Source: Haemonchus contortus (taxonomy: Eukaryota > Nematoda > Chromadorea > Rhabditida > Trichostrongylidae). From it: 64,000 bases of DNA. This document shows, piece after piece, positions 24,515 to 37,269 of this stretch. Location: contig LS997567.1 in the NCBI GenBank assembly GCA_000469685.2, positions 3,230,163-3,294,162 on the forward strand, read 5' to 3'. The position numbers and the translations under genes are program-made. The number at the start of each line of letters is the position of its first letter. Positions within the stretch are counted from its first letter, which is position 1. Under the pieces are notes generated by a model, which saw only the letters and a program-made list of their open reading frames with translations, was not told the origin of the DNA and did not search any database.

Positions 24515-26420
24515 ACTGTCATAATGATGATTAGTAAGTGGTCAGAACGAAAATACAAGGCTCTAGCCGAAGTATGAGTTCTGAATGAGGGATATTCCCG
24601 CTGTTAGATCCTCATGGATAGGAATTCAAAGATGTGTTGAAATGAGCAGGAATGCGAGTAACTGGATACGAAGTAAGGCGGAATTTGACGTTTCAAGAGA
24701 TGACGGCAAAGTGTAATTACCAGTAATGAAATGTTCTGATATCATGGGTGGCACCCATATGTGGGTTGGCTGTACAAACTGATATGTGGCAACCAATCAA
24801 TGGCCGTGCAAAAATAAGCACCGCAAATGCACACAGGCACAGAGCGGGCCTCTCAAGAGACCAAAGGGCGACCACTCTGTAATCATGAACGTAGCGTGTG
24901 AGTGGTTACTAGTAACATTCCTGAACAGAGTGGGGTTAATGTGGGAGCTGAAAAGAAACGGAAGCACACAGGCAAAGTTCAATGCGATCACAGCTCCTAA
25001 GCGCGTAATCAGCTTAGTTTCGGAGATAAAAAAGTTCCCAAGCGGCACGTCATCCATAATAATTCGATCATCATTGCAGCTGAAATGGTAAACAGGGGGC
25101 AGGAAGGGGCCATAAACACGGACAGTGTTTGATCAAACCGTTTTGTAGACATTTATTGAACGAAGAGGGCAGACGGACCTTGAAATGTTCTGTGGTTTAC
25201 TATAAAAACCTGTCTGGTGCCACATATTCATTCCCCACCGCCCAATTAATATAGGATTGAGAAAGGATCGAACCGACAGGCGCAATTCGACAACAGTGAA
25301 GCTTCAAAGTAAATGGACCATTTCAGATTACGTGGCGCTAAGTCTACAGAATGAAAGAAAACGCTAAATTTGCTTTCTCTGAACAAAACGAATTCTCAGC
25401 TCATGAAACACACATGAAAAGAAGACAGAATTCAAGTTGGTTTAAATTCATCTCTCAAAATTAGATGTAGGCCAATTTGTTTTTTTGGAAACAGTAGGCT
25501 AAGTTCTTTTTTTCGTTTAAAACAAAGTATTACTATCAAGAAAAATCAGCATTGAAAGGACCACCTATACCTTGAGAGCTACTTCTTCAACCACAAAAGT
25601 AAAGTTCTGAACGCCGGTCGATAAATTTGTAACATTTTCGTAATCAGTTTGAAGCAGGTAGTAGTGTATTTGAAAATCATTTGGAATGAAGGGCTGAAGA
25701 GCATGGCATGAATCCTTCTGTAGCACACCAGTTACTAGTACTCCATGAAGAATAGTAATCTTCTAGTTAATCCCAAATATCAATCAACCTTACTCATTCT
25801 TTCTGCAGACAGAAAACCCTGCAAAAAATGACTACAGGCGGATCAGGGTTATGTTTGAAGCTCTCAAAAAGGATGAAACAAAAACTTCACTTTTTGGTCA
25901 CCTAGGGAACGAAGATTATCACATTAGATGCTCACTCAATAGGAGAGTGAGCAATCGCCGGCAAAGGCAAAACTTTTGAGAAAAAAATGTTAGTACAGCT
26001 TTGCGAGGAAGTTGCAGGAATCTCCTCCTCAATTCATAAATTTTGCAGCCAATTTCGTTTATAAAAAGATGAAGGATAAAGTCCTTGCGCGTTAATCAAA
26101 CCCATCAGTGGGATGCACCCCGCATTCGACTTCCGTTCAGAATCCTAGTGACATATTGAATTCGTATTTCACAAATACCAAAAATTGCAGTAACCAGCCG
26201 ATGTACAAGCTCAGCTTTTACCCTCCCACTTGGCCCTTGCACTGATTAACCAACCTCAAAGGATGGAAGGCACGGTTGGCCTCTAGGCATATATCGAGCC
26301 GGGATTGGAACCCGTGACCATACATGTGTGATAGTAGCCTACGTGCCACTACACCATCTCCGCCTAATCTCGTAAGTATTGCTACCAATTTGAAAGTTCT
26401 CCCAGTCTTGCTGTAAGTTC
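24515..26420 (+). repeat. Duplicated block A, copy 4 (partial)
   Basis: Follows copy 3 directly in tandem. Holds 'gagggatattcccgctgtta', 'cattcctgaacagagtgggg' and a minus SINE, but lacks the plus-strand SINE and the transposase relic. Confidence 0.8.
26110..26363 (-). repeat. tRNA-like SINE
   Basis: Full-length minus copy, with 'ccactacaccatctccgcc' at its right end and 'gcattcgacttccgttcaga' at its left end. Confidence 0.8.
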
Positions 26421-26454
26421 CTACCAGTTTCGTAAGTGCAGTAATCATTCCAAT

Positions 26455-28690
26455 CAACTCCTAAGGGCCAAATCAGAAAAATTCGGTTCAATTGGATTTC
26501 TTCCCGAAAGCTCTACTAACATAAGACAGTTGCATAGAAAGACTTGGAGGAGAGCTCCCAGATAAAAGCCTCAATTGTGGAAAATAATTGGTTTAGGTCC
26601 CCAGAAAATCCTTTCCGATCGACCTCTTACCAAAATTGGAAGAAAACTTTTACTGCTACTGAAGTAACTGTATTGAGAGGTTTTTATTTTCTTTTTCATC
26701 GCGATGTCGATTCGACTTGATATAGCTTAAACCTGTAACTGATTACTATTCCAACCACTTCATGTATATGAATCATATGAAACGGGAATTTTCTGTGGTT
26801 CAGCAAATCCTGTGCAGATGGCCTGTTTTATAAGAGAAGAGGAAAAATATAAGACCTAACTGAGAGGTCTTCACGAGTGGGGATTCGTTTGTACAAGAAG
26901 GTTCAAATACTTGTCGGAAGGAGGAACAAGAGCTTAAGTTGCCTTATAAGGAAGCCTTGGGCACCTGACGTCCTTTGGTGGAGCCACAGGCGGTGAAAAT
27001 TCACAAGTCTATTAGTATTATATTTAATAAAAGTCTATTAGTAGAGTCTATTAGTCTATTAGTATTATATTTAATAAAATAGAGAATTACTTTTGAAAAT
27101 CCATTGGAAAGCGTAGAGAAAACCATTCAAGGTTGACAAAAACGCCTGTCGAAAATAGTTTACCTAACGGACTCCCGAGGTTGCTCACTTTTTCGAGCAG
27201 TTTTCAGATATTGATCATATTAAATTGGACCTTCACGATTTTTCAACATATTATAATTTCATATTTTGAATAACAAAGAAATTATCCTAGTACATTTAGT
27301 GGTTCCGATAGTGGGAAAGCGCGTGACATTTTTAACAGGACACCAATAGTATCGAAATAAGTGAAGGTTTCCATACAAAACAGTACATCGTTCAACTCTA
27401 AAAAATCTGTAAACAAAGTTTTTAGGAAGTTACCGACTACATTGTAAACAGAGAAGTAAAAAAGGCCATAAGAGGGTCAACTTGACTATGCGATCTGTTC
27501 TAACTAGACCCGTCGAACCTCACTTCTGAGACAGTACTCGGCCATGGGTCCTGATCCCACTTTCCCTTCAGTTGTAGAACAACTTCACAAAAACACAAAA
27601 CGCACACAAAAGTTCCCGTTTCCAGTCATTAATATACAGGAAGGGGTCATTGTACGTATAATCAGAAGAAGGCAGACTGATAGGTGCTTTATCTAACTTA
27701 CATCGCAGTGAAAAAAGAGACCCGACCAAAATTAAACCAGTAAGACTTGATAATATATCAGTCGTCAAAACAGATGATTACTTTACTCTTATCTGAGTTA
27801 TTTTTATTTATCGATTTGAATTTGTTCTTAATCTAGAATTATTTGTTCAGATTGTACTCGAAAAGATGCTTCTCTTCTCTTACCATCATTTGCGGAGAGT
27901 AAAAACGACGGTCACAAATCGGCCGACGGCTCAGCAGCCACATTTTTTAAAATTATTTCCGATAAAAAGTAGCTGTAGTAAGCAAGTAAATAAGGGTAAG
28001 GTGCAGTGAGGTCCCATCAGTCCAACTAAGCCTTCTCTTCTTATGAGACAGCTAGTCAGCACAGGATTCACCGACGAGCAAAATTTCCCGTTCCATATGA
28101 TTCATATATACACGAAGTAGTTGTAGTAGTAGTTCACGGCTTCTTTCGAATCCACGATTTGGTAGAAGCCGTGAAAAGAAAAGGAAAGATCTTAACGAAA
28201 CGAGAACCCTCATATTTTAAAGTTTTCTTTTCCTTTCAGCAATTCGATCGAAATAGAGCTTGGGGAGGGGGGGGGGGCATGGACTAGTTTCTTGAACCGA
28301 ATTCACAGCTTCAGAAAACGAAAAATCGTCGATTCCAAAAGCGATGTTGGCTAATCGAAGAGTTTTGCTATTGTGCAAAAATGTCCCTCCCCTACCCTCA
28401 ATTCGCATTTCTAAATTAAGCACGAACTCTTTTGACGGTAATGAACCCCGTTTTCAAGTGAGCCACCGCCAGTTTGGCGATACTGTGAATTGCGCAGGTC
28501 ATCCAAAGTTCAGATAGCGTTTTCATCTTTTAGGACGAGAGTCCAGTCTTGAATACGCTGCCCGACCCCAAAAGCAAGGAAGGATAGGCTGGGATAACCG
28601 GATATCGACTCGGGATCTGATCTCCGCACCACGCGGGTCATAGTGTTTCATTTGCCACTACACCACCTGCGCCCTGCTCTCGGTTGAAAG
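26455..28690 (+). repeat. Duplicated block F, copy 1
   Basis: Shares 'aaaaattcggtt', 'cttgatatagct', 'ggtcttca.g.gtggggattc' and the 'gacggtcacaaatcggccga' region with 33960-35775 and, in part, 35850-37260. It ends in a minus-strand SINE-like segment with a poly-G run at about 28266. Non-coding. Confidence 0.75.
28450..28674 (-). repeat. tRNA-like SINE, diverged
   Basis: Right end 'ccactacaccacctgcgcc'; the body is diverged but alignable with the copies at 35555 and 37060. Confidence 0.65.
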
Positions 28691-30109
28691 TAGTTACGAG
28701 AAAAACTAGGGATTGACGTGAATGTGCAAAATTTCCCTGCTTCAAGTCTTTCATATGTAAAAATGAAGTGGTCGCCAAGTGATTTACGAGTAAGCGAGAT
28801 AAACACTCGATAAATCGAGCCCATATCGTGGTGAAAAGAAAAACAAAACTGAAATAAATCAGCCTTATCCAGGTATATAAAAAGCTTATAGATAACCAAG
28901 CAAAGAGCCACGAATCTTACAGAGATGAATGTTATACTGGGTGTAGACTTATTGTGAGTTACTAAGTGGAAGATCTGAACTCTCTAGAGACTTTCGAAAA
29001 GAATACGTTCATACAACAGTTTGAGTGAGAAAAGCTTAATTTATTAATCATTCAACTTGAGGCGTAAATAGAATAACTGAAGTTGAGTTAATACCAGTTG
29101 AGAATGAAGAAGACTGATAAATGGTCAAATATACGACCAAGAGATCACTAGCGTCCGGTGGTCGAAGAGGAAATTTCGGATCAATGAACTGAGTTCAAAA
29201 GCCCCACTACGACTTAGTTGCCCAACTTCCCCGCTTGATTTTACAGGATTCGCTAGAGGTGCCCTTTCAATGATTTCATAAACTAAACATTCATACGGGA
29301 GGCATTACTGTTCTTAGGATCAACCTTGCATTTCAAAAAATGGACCAACGGCTGCTGGGCATCTAAGCATTTTTCATTTGCAATGTTATAGGATGAAATA
29401 AAAGTGGTGGGGTACCATAGGTGACTTCACATCCACAAAATGAGCCCATTCAGATGCCTCGTCACGTCAACATCCAAACTACAACCTGAGATGGTGTAAG
29501 TCGCGCACTACTATGCACGCATGATTCGAGGATCTCAGATCGATACTCGCCCAAGCTAACCAAGCCTCCCATCTTCCCGGGATCGGTTAATTGTTATCGA
29601 ACCCGTCTAGGAGAACAAAGCACTGACATGCACATCGGTTGGCTACTACAATTCACTGTAAAGGCCACGACGCATCCAACGCACCACTACGGTTCTGAAC
29701 GGAAGTCGAATGTGGGGCGCATTCTTCAGGAGCGATTTTTCAACGCCAAAAGACTTCCGATTATACCCTCTACTTACCTCCGATGATTTTAGTACTAACA
29801 AATCAGAAAAACTCCATTTCGATATCTAAGTCATCCAATTACGAAGTTCCTAAATTTTTTTGGGCCGCGAGTTCACAATGACTGATTCCCACTCGTTCAC
29901 CCCTTCGTAAGGGCACTTTATTGAGAAAGCAACTCTTTGCTGGCCTTCTCTTTCTGTTAATTAAAAAGTTCTCGGGAGATCGTCTGAATTCATGATTTTA
30001 TGATCTATGAGTGTTGACTTCATGGAAAGTACTTGAACAACTTCAAACTCAAATTAAATAAATAGGAAGGGTACTGCATAGCGATGAGACAAGATGTTTT
30101 GACTTTGCA
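28691..30109. other. Gene-free stretch
   Basis: AT-rich sequence with one copy of the 48-bp motif (28724), a 'cgagataaacactcgat' relic (28793) and the SINE at 29485-29760. No supported gene. Confidence 0.6.
29485..29760 (+). repeat. tRNA-like SINE
   Basis: Plus copy with a diverged head; the body 'cggttggctactacaattca' and 'gaacggaagtcgaatgtggg' is clear. Confidence 0.75.
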
Positions 30110-31660
30110 CAAATTTATTTTTTGGATTCCCAAATTTCAGCTATTAGTTATGACATCATCCAAATTGAGTGGGTAGGTGTCAAAAAAGCCTGTTCCCAAA
30201 GAATAAAAGGTCATTCAAACAACGCTAACAATGGCTAATATTTTTTCAGCAAATCTCGTTCCATCTCTATGCAGTACACTTCCTATTTATTTTGTCGATT
30301 TAGTTTGAATCTGAAGTTGTTAAGTATCACTTTCCATGAAGTTAACATAGACCATAAAATCATGGATTCAGATGATCTCTTCAGAACTTTAAACTAATAG
30401 GAAGAGAAGGTTACTAATTATCAGTTTGCTATATTTATTCATTCATGTGAATAGAGACCAGAAAAGAGTTGTTTTCTCAATAAAGTGGCAATACGAAAGG
30501 GTAAAGGTGGAAGTGATGTATAAGTACAAGTGATAACGAAAGCCTTGGTTCAAATAATTGTGAAAATCCTGATCCTAAGAAGTGTAGTCCGACAGTACAG
30601 CCTAGGCCAATACAAGGGTACAAGTTTACAGAGTCATGAGGTTCGGGGGAATTTTGAAAGGGACCTGAGCAGACAGTGTCGTTCAGAAAAAGGAGTACCA
30701 GAGCCATATAGGCGGCCAACAACACTTGGCCAAGAACAAATTGTTAACCGAACTGGGATAAGGAGGAAAAAGAGCTATAATACGTCCGTCTCCATATCAA
30801 GAATTTCCAACGGACTGACAATGAGCTCATTTCACTTTCTTGAGAAAGCGAAGAAACTTGAGAGGACTGAAAAGGAGGCAGGTGCAATTGAAGTTAAGTA
30901 AACTGTAGAAACAGCCAAGAGCCAACTGAACACTATTATACGCCATGCACATTACTCACAGTCGTACAGACAATGAATAGCACTTGTGCAACTCTCACAC
31001 AAAGCAAGAGTTCAAGGGTGGACGACGCCTTTCACTTGAAGACAGTCCAGTATGGGATAGACTATGTATTTGGCAAGGTCGGGATGTGTTGTTCGCTAGA
31101 GGGAAGCCTGAGATGAAAAGCTGATCGAATTTCAAGACTAAAAGGTCATCTTCGCATTTTCGAAAGGTTGTAACCTTGTTCACTTCCAATAACCGAAAAA
31201 AAGAGTTACCGCTGCCGATAAGAATTTTAAGAGGCTGCCAGAAATTGAAAGTACCAAGAAGTGCTTTTGAATATGCGATGAGATATCGAAAACAGTGTCA
31301 TGTGGAAGGTACGGCTTATGACAACAATTGTAGAATAGAAAAAGTAAGCCACTCAACAATCGTACTACAACGGTAAACTCCAAAAACTAGTCTGCGATGA
31401 ATGTTCGTTCAGAGAATATCGTTCATGACCTAAGAGCTACTCCGAAACGATTCAGAGAGGGGTCACCTCCTCCCATCACAACCCCACCACCCATACCCCC
31501 TGTCCATTTAGGTGTTTCCATTATCCTTTTTACAGCCAGTTTGAGTGCACATTCGACGGTTTAAGGAGACGCTGTGTAGCTCAGTCTTCGAGCCCGACGC
31601 GGAGTCTGACAAGTGGTTAGTGATAAGTGCCGGTACGAATAAAGCAAAAGGAGTTACTTG
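30110..31660 (+). pseudogene. Decayed block E, copy 1 (former coding element?)
   Basis: Aligns over about 1.5 kb with 37270-39240. On the plus strand, patches such as SDNESLGSNNCENPDPKKCS and ILRGCQKLKVPRSAFEYAMR are recognisable in both copies, but stops and frameshifts break them. The source protein is not recognised; it may be an old transposon or a duplicated gene. Confidence 0.5.
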
Positions 31661-31723
31661 CAACAGAAAATAAGTAATAAGCTGAGCGAATGGAGAGTGA
31701 CGAGGAGAAGGGGTTGAAGGGGG

Positions 31724-31817
31724 ATGAGTTGTTCTAGTTTCTGAAAAGCAAGCCATAGGGAACACCGCTCTGATAATGGACAATGTTCGATTCCACAACT
31801 TTCAAGAAATGGAGTCG
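31724..31817 (+). pseudogene. DDE transposase relic
   Basis: Reads LVLVSEKQAIGNTALIMDNV then RFHNFQEME, keeping the MDNVRFH motif better than the two block A relics. Flanking sequence has stops. Confidence 0.5.
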
Positions 31818-31959
31818 ATAAAATTGTCGCATGCCCGATTAGCGTAAAAAACAAAAATAAATCTAAAAGAAAATGTACTTCTACCAAATTCGAAATGCTC
31901 TAGATCCAAATTAACAATTTCTTTCACGGCCCGTCCTGTGGGCGGACTCTAGTGCTCCC

Positions 31960-32400
31960 ACCTACCATAGAGACTTCTATACTGCCGAATAAATCGAGTA
32001 GACTTCGAAGAGCTCTACTAAACAAACTAGCTCTCCATGAAAAATCTCAATTCAGAACAGCGATCGGTCAAAATTCTCGAAAAATCCCAATTTCGATCGA
32101 TCTATCGCTGAAAATGGTAGATAGATTGTGAGATTTGAGTTTTCTTTCTCATCTTGATGTCAGTTTGATCATGTGATATCGACCCAGATTTGAGTGATGT
32201 CTACATTGGCTACTTCATGTACATGTATCATGTGAAACGGGAATTTCATGCTCGTCGACAAACGATGTAGGGTTTCAGAAGGAGAGAAGATAAATGATGA
32301 TATTTAAATTTGATACCTGCAATATCAAGACAGCGACTTCTTCAGATGTATATCAGAAGATTATATCAAATAATACAATTTCAAAAGAGCGGTTTACCTG
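31960..32400 (+). repeat. Duplicated block C, copy 3
   Basis: Same landmarks as the other C copies. The region near 32,360-32,410 gives the empty site for Helitron copy 2. Confidence 0.8.
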
Positions 32401-32569
32401 TTGTTTACCTCACAAATTCTCAAGATCTACTGGATTATACATGACTTTATCACTAGCACTGTCGAACCTCCCTTCATGATACAGCAATCGTCATAGTGTC
32501 TATGACCCCATCGAATTGTTTTTCGTAGGTAAAAACGTTTTAAAACTAGTAAACTGAAACGATACTACA

Positions 32570-33400
32570 AATTCCAAGGGTCGCTCAGATCACTGAAGAT
32601 ATCTTGAGAGATGTGCAAGCCACTGTAATGAAAATTAGTGAATGATGTTAATATGGAAAATTTCACGTTTCAGGCCATTCATATATCTGATATGGTCAAT
32701 GTGGTCATCGCTGTAGTGGAAAATTCGTGCTTCTCGAGCAATGATAAAAAAGACTAAATTGGAATGAAATCGGTACAGATTAAGGATTTAGAATGCTGAT
32801 AGATGGCCACACATGAAAAAGTTTTCAGTGCAGTGAGGTCCCAACAGTCTAATCCCCCTATTGAAACAGCCACTTTACACAGGACGAGCAAAATGTTCCC
32901 TATCGTTTAATTTATAAACAGGAAGTGGCGAGAGTAGTACTCAGTCAAACCCGAACAGTTAAAGATGAAATTTGGAGCGCTGGGAAACCACACAAGGAGT
33001 ACGAGACGACTACCGTTGCGAAGTCCGATACGGAAAATTTCGAAGCAGTTGAACTCACTTCGATAAGCTCGACTACATAAGCTAGTTTAGGGATAGAAGT
33101 ATAAAGTTTTGGGGCGTTAATCAATTCCGTCAAAGGGCATTTGACTTCCACTCCGAATCGTAGTGGACATCGGGCCGGGATTCAACTCGTGACCATGCAT
33201 ATGTATGTATGTGAAGTGGACCACTTGTCCCTATACCACCATCGCCCCACAGGCCAGTCACTCAGAAAGATTTAGCAGACCTCGGCTGAGCAGATGGCCA
33301 CCTGTGCAGCTACGAGACGATTATCGCCCCAGTAGCCAAAGCAGGAACTTCCGAAACTGTTGTATTGACTCCGGAAAACTTTACTTTATAGGTTGGCTTG
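32570..33400 (+). repeat. Duplicated block B, copy 3
   Basis: Same landmarks as the other B copies, with a partial minus-strand SINE inserted near 33120-33247. Confidence 0.75.
33120..33247 (-). repeat. tRNA-like SINE, internally deleted
   Basis: 'atttgacttccactccgaat' joins directly to 'gccgggattcaactcgtgac' and the head, so the middle of the element is missing. Confidence 0.6.
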
Positions 33401-33639
33401 ATGGAAGGCTTGTTCAGTAGAGGTATTCGAAGTCACTTCGATTTAAACGAAATTTCATGCTCAGGCTTCCGGGCGATAGTTATCAATTATTAGCAATCAT
33501 TTACAATTAGCTGAAGGAAGAGTTATGTAATCGATATCGATAATGTGCAAGAATGCTCGTTTTTCCAAACTCTCATTTCCAAATAAAAAACAAAGTCCTC
33601 TGACGTTGATCCCCTTTCCAAGATGAGCCCCTCTCCCCT

Positions 33640-33800
33640 TCCATGTAGCCTATACAATGACTACGGTGGCTGGCCGATGTTCATGCAGTGTTTTTATCCT
33701 CCTAGGCAAGTGTGATACCAAACAACCGACCACGGAGGGATGGGACTATTGGTCGGCCTAGAAGGATGTCGAGCCGGGATTCGATCTCCGAACCATGAGA
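33640..33800 (-). repeat. tRNA-like SINE, partial
   Basis: Body and B-box side ('gagccgggattcgatctccg' on plus) are present; the head end is lost. Confidence 0.6.
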
Positions 33801-33959
33801 GTGTTATTGTAATAGTAATGATCAGCTAAAGCCGTTAGCTACTGGTAAGTCTGAGAGATATAGCGGTGAAAGAGAACTCAGCAGCTTAGAACAGAAATAA
33901 AAATGATTGTTACTGTAGAACGCTGATAGGTGCTCAAGCAAGCAGCCCACAGGTCGATT

Positions 33960-35775
33960 AGCTCCTAGGAGCCAAATTAGAAAAATTCGGTTTGAACGAA
34001 TTTCTTTCGGAAAGATCCACCAATATAAAGCGGTTGCTCAAAAAAATTTGAAAGATTTCAGCAGAGCTCCAAAATAAAAGCTTCAGTTGGGGAAATCAAT
34101 TGGTTCAGGTCCCCAGAAAGTCCTATTCGAATCGATCTTTACTATAATTGGGAGAAAACTTTGACTGCTACTGAAGTAACTGTATTGAGAGGTTTTTTAT
34201 TCTTTTTTTATCGCAATGTCTATTCGACTTGATATAGCTAAAACCTGTAACTGATTACTATTCCAACCACTTCATGTATATAAATCATATGAAACGGGAA
34301 TTTCCTGTGGGTCAGCAAAACCTGTGCAGATGGGCTGTTTCATAAGAATAGACTGAAAAGTGAGACTTAATTGAGAGGTCTTCAAGGGTGGGGATTCATT
34401 TGTACCAGAAGGTTCAAATACTTTTTGAAAGGAGGAGCAAACGGTGAAGTTACTTTATAAGAAAGTCTCAGGCACCTGACGTCTTTTGGTGGGGCCTATG
34501 CAGGCGATGAAAATCCACAAGTCTATTAGTAACAAAAAGTGTCGCCGATAGTACATACATATTTAATAAAACAGGTAATATTTTCGAAAATTCGCTGGGA
34601 CGCTTCGGAAAAACCATTTAGGATTAACAAAAGCACCTGTCGACAATGGTTTACCTAACAGACTTCCGAGTTTTGCATACCTTTTTGAACAGTTCTTAGG
34701 TTTTGATTTTATCGAGTAGGACCTCCATGATTTTCTCAGCATATTATTGTTACACATTTGAATAATAAAGGCATCATTAGAGTATATTTAGGGAATCCAA
34801 AAGTAGGCAATTGCCTGGTATTGACAAAACAGCACACCCATAGTATTAAAATGAGTGAAAATTTCCATCCAAAGCAGTACATGGCTCAACTCTAAAAATT
34901 CTGTAAACAAAGCTTCACTCCAAGTTTTACTTATTCTAAAGCTATTTATCCAGGTTGTACTTCAAGGTGTGCTTCTCTTTTCTTATCGTCATCTGGGGAT
35001 GGTAATGCCGACGGTCACACATCGGCTGACAGCTCAACAGCCACATTTTCCATCATTTCCGATAAAAAGTAGCTGTAGTAAGCTCGTGAATACGGCTAAG
35101 GTGCAGTGAGATCCCAGCAGTCCCACTAAGCCTTCTTTCCTTCTGAGTTGGCTAATCAGCGCAAGATTCACCGACGAGCAAAATTTTCCGTTTCATATGA
35201 TTCATATATATTCGAAGTAGTTGGAGTAGTAGTTTGCGGCTATTTTCATATCGACATTTCGATAAAAATGAAAATTCGGATAATAGAGCTACATTCATTC
35301 ACTATTTAAAGTTTTTTCACTTTCAACAAAAAATCAATAAAATATAGCTTCGGGGGGCTTGGACCTACTCCTTGAAAAACTAAATTCCCGTTTTCAGAGG
35401 ACGAAAAATCGTCGATTGCAAAAGCGATATTGGCTAAACGATGAGTTTTTCTATCGAATTCAGAAAATCGTTCAAGAATGTTCGATCCCCTTAATTCGCA
35501 TTTCTGAAAGAAGGATGAAATCTTTTGACGGTAATAAATCAAATTTTCGAGATGAGCCCCCACCATGTGGTCCATCCAATGACTTGCGATGGCCAACCGA
35601 AGCTCAAGTAGTGCTTTCACCTTTCAAGACGAGGGACCAGTTTGGTACACGAGCCCGATCCCGAAGGCACGGAAAGATAGGCTGGTCTGACCGGATATCG
35701 ACCCGGGATCTGATCCCCGCAACATGCGCGTGATAGTGTGCCACTTGCCACTACACCACCTTCGCCCTGCTTTCG
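33960..35775 (+). repeat. Duplicated block F, copy 2
   Basis: Same landmarks as copy 1, with moderate divergence. Open frames here overlap the SINE-like end and are not genes. Confidence 0.75.
35555..35766 (-). repeat. tRNA-like SINE, diverged
   Basis: Minus copy ending block F copy 2, with 'ccactacaccaccttcgcc' at its right end. Confidence 0.65.
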
Positions 35776-35849
35776 GTTGACATTATCCATTGCCTGGGCC
35801 GAATCTAATGGAAACTTTCGCATCGTTCCATGTTTATGACCTCTTCGAA

Positions 35850-37260
35850 CTACCTTTCATGGTGAAACAGGTCTATTAGTGACAACAAGTGTCGCCGATA
35901 GATAAATATCAAGAAATACAGGGAATTGGTTATAAAAATTTACTGGAAAGCCTAGAGAAAGCCAATTTACGATTGACAGAAACGCTTCAAACAAAACAAA
36001 GCTTTCAGGAATTTACCGATTACATTCATAACGATAAAGTTAAAAAGGCCACAAAGGGAATCAGTTGATTAGAAAAGGTGATTTCACTAGAGCCGACGAA
36101 TCTCACATTCCGTCGACCTTCCATTCCGTCGTGCAAAAAAAAAACTTCAAAATACAGTAAAATGAAATCAATTTGAAGAATCTGATTTGAAATGCCGCAA
36201 GTTAGCAAAATTTCCCTATTTACTATTCATCGAGATCCAGTAACTAATATTTACGAAGTGGGCATTGTAATCATCGGTAGGCAGACTGAAAGGTTCTGCA
36301 CCTAACTTAGATCGCTTTGAAAAAAGATCGGACCAAAATCAAACCAGAATGGCTTGATAATATATAAATCGTCAAAAAATGATTACTTGTACTCTAATCT
36401 GAGTTATTTTTATTTACCGATTTCAATGTTCTCTTATTTTAGAATTATTCAATCAGATTGTACTCGCAAAGATGCTTCTCTTCCCTTACCATCAATCGTG
36501 GAGGGTAATACATACCGAGGGTCACAAATCGGCCGACAGCTCAGTAGCCACTTTTTTGATATTTTCGATGAAAAGTAGCTGTAGTAAGCTAGTGAATAAG
36601 GGTAAAAAACAGTGAGGTCCCAATAGTCCAACTAAGCCTTCTTTTCCTATGAGACAGCTAATCAGCACAGGATCTGCTGGCGAACGAAATTTCCTGTTTC
36701 ACATGATTCATATATATAAGAAGTAGTTGTAGTAGTAATTCACGGGTTCTTTCGAATCGACGATTTGGTAGAAGCCGGGAAAATAAAAGAAAAAACGAAA
36801 TGATAGGAAGTTCACAGTTTGAAGTTTCCTTTTACTTTCAGTTGATATACAGTTTCAGGGGGCTCGAACCAATTTCTTGAACCGAATTCACGGCTTCAGA
36901 AGAGGCAAAATCGCCGACTCCAAAAGCGATATTGGCTAAACGGAGAGTTTTGCAATCGATGTCAATAAATTGTGCAAGAATGTTCGCTACCCTCAATTAG
37001 CATTTCCAAATCAATTACGAACTCTTTTGACGGTAATGAACCCCGTTTTCAAGTGAGCCACGGCCAGGTTGGCGATACAGTGAGTTGCGCAGGTCAGTCA
37101 AGGTTCGGGTAGTGTTTTCATCTTTAGGACGAGAGATCATTACGGTACACACTGTCCGATCCCGAAGGCACGGATGGATAGGTTGGACCAACCAGATCTC
37201 GACCCTAAATCTGATCCCCGAATCATGCGGGTGTTAGTGGGCCACTTGCCTCCAAACCAC
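35850..37260 (+). repeat. Duplicated block F, copy 3 (partial)
   Basis: Picks up the second half of block F ('aatcagattgtactcgcaaa', 'agtgaggtcccaatagtcca', 'aaaagcgatattggctaaac') and ends with the same SINE-like segment. Confidence 0.75.
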
Positions 37261-37266
37261 TACTTC
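37060..37266 (-). repeat. tRNA-like SINE, diverged
   Basis: Minus copy ending block F copy 3. Confidence 0.6.
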
Positions 37267-37269
37267 ATT

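Larger units (their letters stand above)
20220..24520 (+). repeat. Duplicated block A, copy 3
   Basis: Same order of landmarks as copies 1 and 2, and close in sequence to copy 2 throughout, including the SINE pair and the transposase relic. It has a local inverted duplication at 20637-20686. Confidence 0.85.

Noticed and set aside
31508..31887. Minus-strand frames of 77 to 96 codons
   Set aside because: They are antisense to the decayed E block and the DDE relic.
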